Assembly: GCA_964455335.1 (NCBI GenBank)
Contig: CAYVVW010000040.1
Span: 1-14,606, forward strand
DNA from: Marvinbryantia sp964455335
Lineage (GTDB): Bacteria > Bacillota > Clostridia > Lachnospirales > Lachnospiraceae
Direction of reading: 5' to 3'
DNA length: 14,606 nt
Shown here: piece by piece, positions 13,305 to 14,606 of the stretch
Numbering within the stretch: position 1 is the first letter of the stretch
How the letters are laid out: the number at the start of each line of letters is the position of its first letter
Notes under the pieces: generated by a model
Told to the model about the DNA's origin: nothing
Databases searched by the model: none
Seen by the model: only the letters and a program-made list of their open reading frames with translations
Position numbers and translations under genes: made by a program

Positions 13305-14435
13305 ATGAGCCAAGAAACACACCCGCGCCGATGGTTCTTCTTTTTCCTGCTTGTGTGGGCGGCCGTGCTTTGCATGCCCGCCTCGTCCGAAGCGGCAAAA
13401 AGCTACCGCATGGAAAAAGAGGGCAAGGACACTTACTGCTATGACCAGGATGGGCATATGCTGAAAAACAAGGCGGTCCTTTTCCATGGCAAGACCTATT
13501 TCTTCGGGCAGGACGGGCGGATGCTGCGCAAGGTCCTGTTCAACATTGGGGATAAGACGTATTGCGCCACAAAGGACGGCTCGCTTGCGCGCGACCGCGT
13601 CATTACTTATAAGAAGAAACAGTATTACTTCGGCTCGAACGGCCAGCGCCAGGTGGGCCTGGTTTCCCGAAATGGCAACCACTATTACTTTCGCAAGGCG
13701 GGCGGCTACTTAAAAGACAGCTGGAAGAAAATCGGCGGGTCTTACTATTATTTTAACGAAAGAGGCCGCATGTGCCGCAATCAGTGGGTCGGCGCGCATT
13801 ATGTGGGCGCAGATGGGAAGCGTGCCCGTTTTTCCGTGGAAGCGCCGAAGAAGGAGAAAACTAAGCGGACGATTTCCATGGCGAACTTAAAGCAGCACCC
13901 GGAACTTCCCACGGGGTGCGAGTCCGTCGCCCTGACGATGGTGCTCAACTACCACGGCTTTCGGCTGTCCAAGACCGCCATCGCCTCCAAATACCTGCCC
14001 ATCAGCCACACGGGCAATTTTGTGACTCAGTTTGCGGGCGACCCCTTTTCCACAAGCGGCGCCGGCATCTATGCGCCCGGCCTTGCCGCCACGGCAAACC
14101 GCTTCCTAAAGGAAAAGCACTCCAAGCTGCGCGCTTATGACCTCACGGGGATGCCTTTTTCCCAGCTGTACCGCTTTGTGGATGGCGGCACGCCTGTCCT
14201 CGTGTGGAACTCCATGTATATGCGCGATCCCGTGCCTTACAGCAATACCATTGAGGTAAATGGGAAATCCTGGCGGTTTTTCCGAAATGAGCATTGCGTT
14301 GTGCTGGCCGGCTTTGACAAGGCAAACAATCGCGTGCTGGTCAACGATTCCCTAAGCGGGCTCGTCTGGCGGGACGCGGACGACTTTGCGCGCCACTACA
14401 ACACGCTTGGCAAAATGGCCGTCGTACTTTTGTGA
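13305..14435 (+). CDS. Secreted cell-wall-binding-repeat protein with C39-like peptidase domain
   Basis: From the ATG at 13305 the frame gives 376 residues; an upstream start inside the gap is possible because no ribosome binding site is visible. Residues 1-31 are a signal peptide (RRWFFFFLLVWAAVLCM, cleavage near SSEAA). Residues about 34-175 contain six or so degenerate repeats of about 20 residues with the pattern G-x-x-YYF-x-x-x-G-x-M, like choline/glucan-binding (CW_binding) repeats: TYFFGQDGRML, QYYFGSNGQRQ, HYYFRKAGGYL and SYYYFNERGRM. After a Lys-rich linker (180-190), residues about 195-376 match Peptidase_C39_2: LPTGCESVALTMVLNYHG with catalytic Cys205, EHCVVLAGFD with His330, and VNDSLSG with Asp348. 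It is probably a wall-bound cysteine peptidase; the substrate is unknown. It is not a classical bacteriocin transporter because no ABC domain is present. Confidence 0.85.
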   Translation: MSQETHPRRWFFFFLLVWAAVLCMPASSEAAKSYRMEKEGKDTYCYDQDGHMLKNKAVLFHGKTYFFGQDGRMLRKVLFNIGDKTYCATKDGSLARDRVITYKKKQYYFGSNGQRQVGLVSRNGNHYYFRKAGGYLKDSWKKIGGSYYYFNERGRMCRNQWVGAHYVGADGKRARFSVEAPKKEKTKRTISMANLKQHPELPTGCESVALTMVLNYHGFRLSKTAIASKYLPISHTGNFVTQFAGDPFSTSGAGIYAPGLAATANRFLKEKHSKLRAYDLTGMPFSQLYRFVDGGTPVLVWNSMYMRDPVPYSNTIEVNGKSWRFFRNEHCVVLAGFDKANNRVLVNDSLSGLVWRDADDFARHYNTLGKMAVVLL

Positions 14436-14483
14436 CCGCGGCAGTTCCATCTTGTGACTTCTAGGAGGTAGGAGGCCAAACCG

Positions 14484-14606
14484 ATGAATGAAGAAAAAAT
14501 CAAGCAGGGCGTGCGCCTGATTCTGGAGGGGATCGGGGAGGATGTGACGCGCGAGGGGCTGATCGAGACGCCCGACCGCATCGCCAGGATGTACCGCGAC
14601 TTGGCC
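14484..14606 (+). CDS. folE: GTP cyclohydrolase I (partial, N-terminus only)
   Basis: The first 41 codons are inside the window. The sequence MNEEKIKQGVRLILEGIGED followed by VTREGLIETPDRIARMYRDL matches the N-terminal helix and the conserved EGL-x-x-TP-x-R-x-A-x-MY segment of FolE, which makes dihydroneopterin triphosphate from GTP for folate synthesis. The zinc and active-site residues lie outside the window. The ATG has GGAGG (14471-14475) 8 nt upstream, with a second AGGAGGT (14463-14469) just before. It lies 48 nt after the C39-like gene on the same strand with no terminator between, so co-transcription is possible. Confidence 0.88.
   Translation, partial: MNEEKIKQGVRLILEGIGEDVTREGLIETPDRIARMYRDLA

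Overview
The window looks like a chromosomal piece of a Gram-positive, low-to-mid-GC anaerobe of class Clostridia, most likely Lachnospiraceae. The evidence is the strong GGAGG-type ribosome binding sites, a MecA adaptor, an EpsC-type serine acetyltransferase, a YpuA-like DUF1002 protein in a ddl-murF operon, Cys-ladder leucine-rich-repeat surface proteins and cell-wall-binding-repeat proteins. This is inferred from gene content, not from a search. A 10-base run of N at 13287-13296 marks an assembly gap. No rRNA, tRNA, insertion sequence, phage gene or CRISPR array was recognised.

Layout. 1-1254 (minus, runs off the left edge): secreted leucine-rich-repeat protein with an EF-hand-like loop. 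1454-2194 (plus): plsC, transcribed divergently and flanked by two copies of a related palindromic element, followed by a probably bidirectional terminator. 2372-2467: four tandem 24-bp units, each with a small dyad. 2490-9378 (minus): a compact five-gene operon in the order cysE, PLP aminotransferase, ddl, murF, DUF1002 protein, from one sigma-A-like promoter at about 9439-9467; several junctions are ATGA overlaps. 9557-11251 (minus): membrane-anchored SH3/GH18 protein. 11375-11692 (minus): unrecognised small protein whose best start is an AUC codon behind a perfect Shine-Dalgarno. 11693-12090: AT-rich divergent intergenic region with two promoters. 12091-12837 (plus): mecA with a strong terminator. 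12986-13286 (plus): DtxR-family repressor cut by the gap. 13305-14435 (plus): cell-wall-binding-repeat protein with a C39-like peptidase domain. 14484 onward (plus): start of folE.

The dominant theme is the cell envelope. Ddl makes D-Ala-D-Ala and MurF attaches it to the UDP-MurNAc-tripeptide; the DUF1002 protein is exported and translationally coupled to MurF. The GH18 protein, the C39-like protein and the leucine-rich-repeat protein are all exported and probably wall-associated, and PlsC makes phosphatidic acid. CysE and the aminotransferase add amino-acid metabolism to the same transcript. Visible promoters share a TTGC-type -35 and often TATACT as -10.

No wholly new system can be claimed. 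The points most worth checking are the palindromic elements flanking plsC, the 24-bp dyad array at the operon's 3' end, the AUC-start gene and the unusually long acidic DUF1002 protein coupled to murF.
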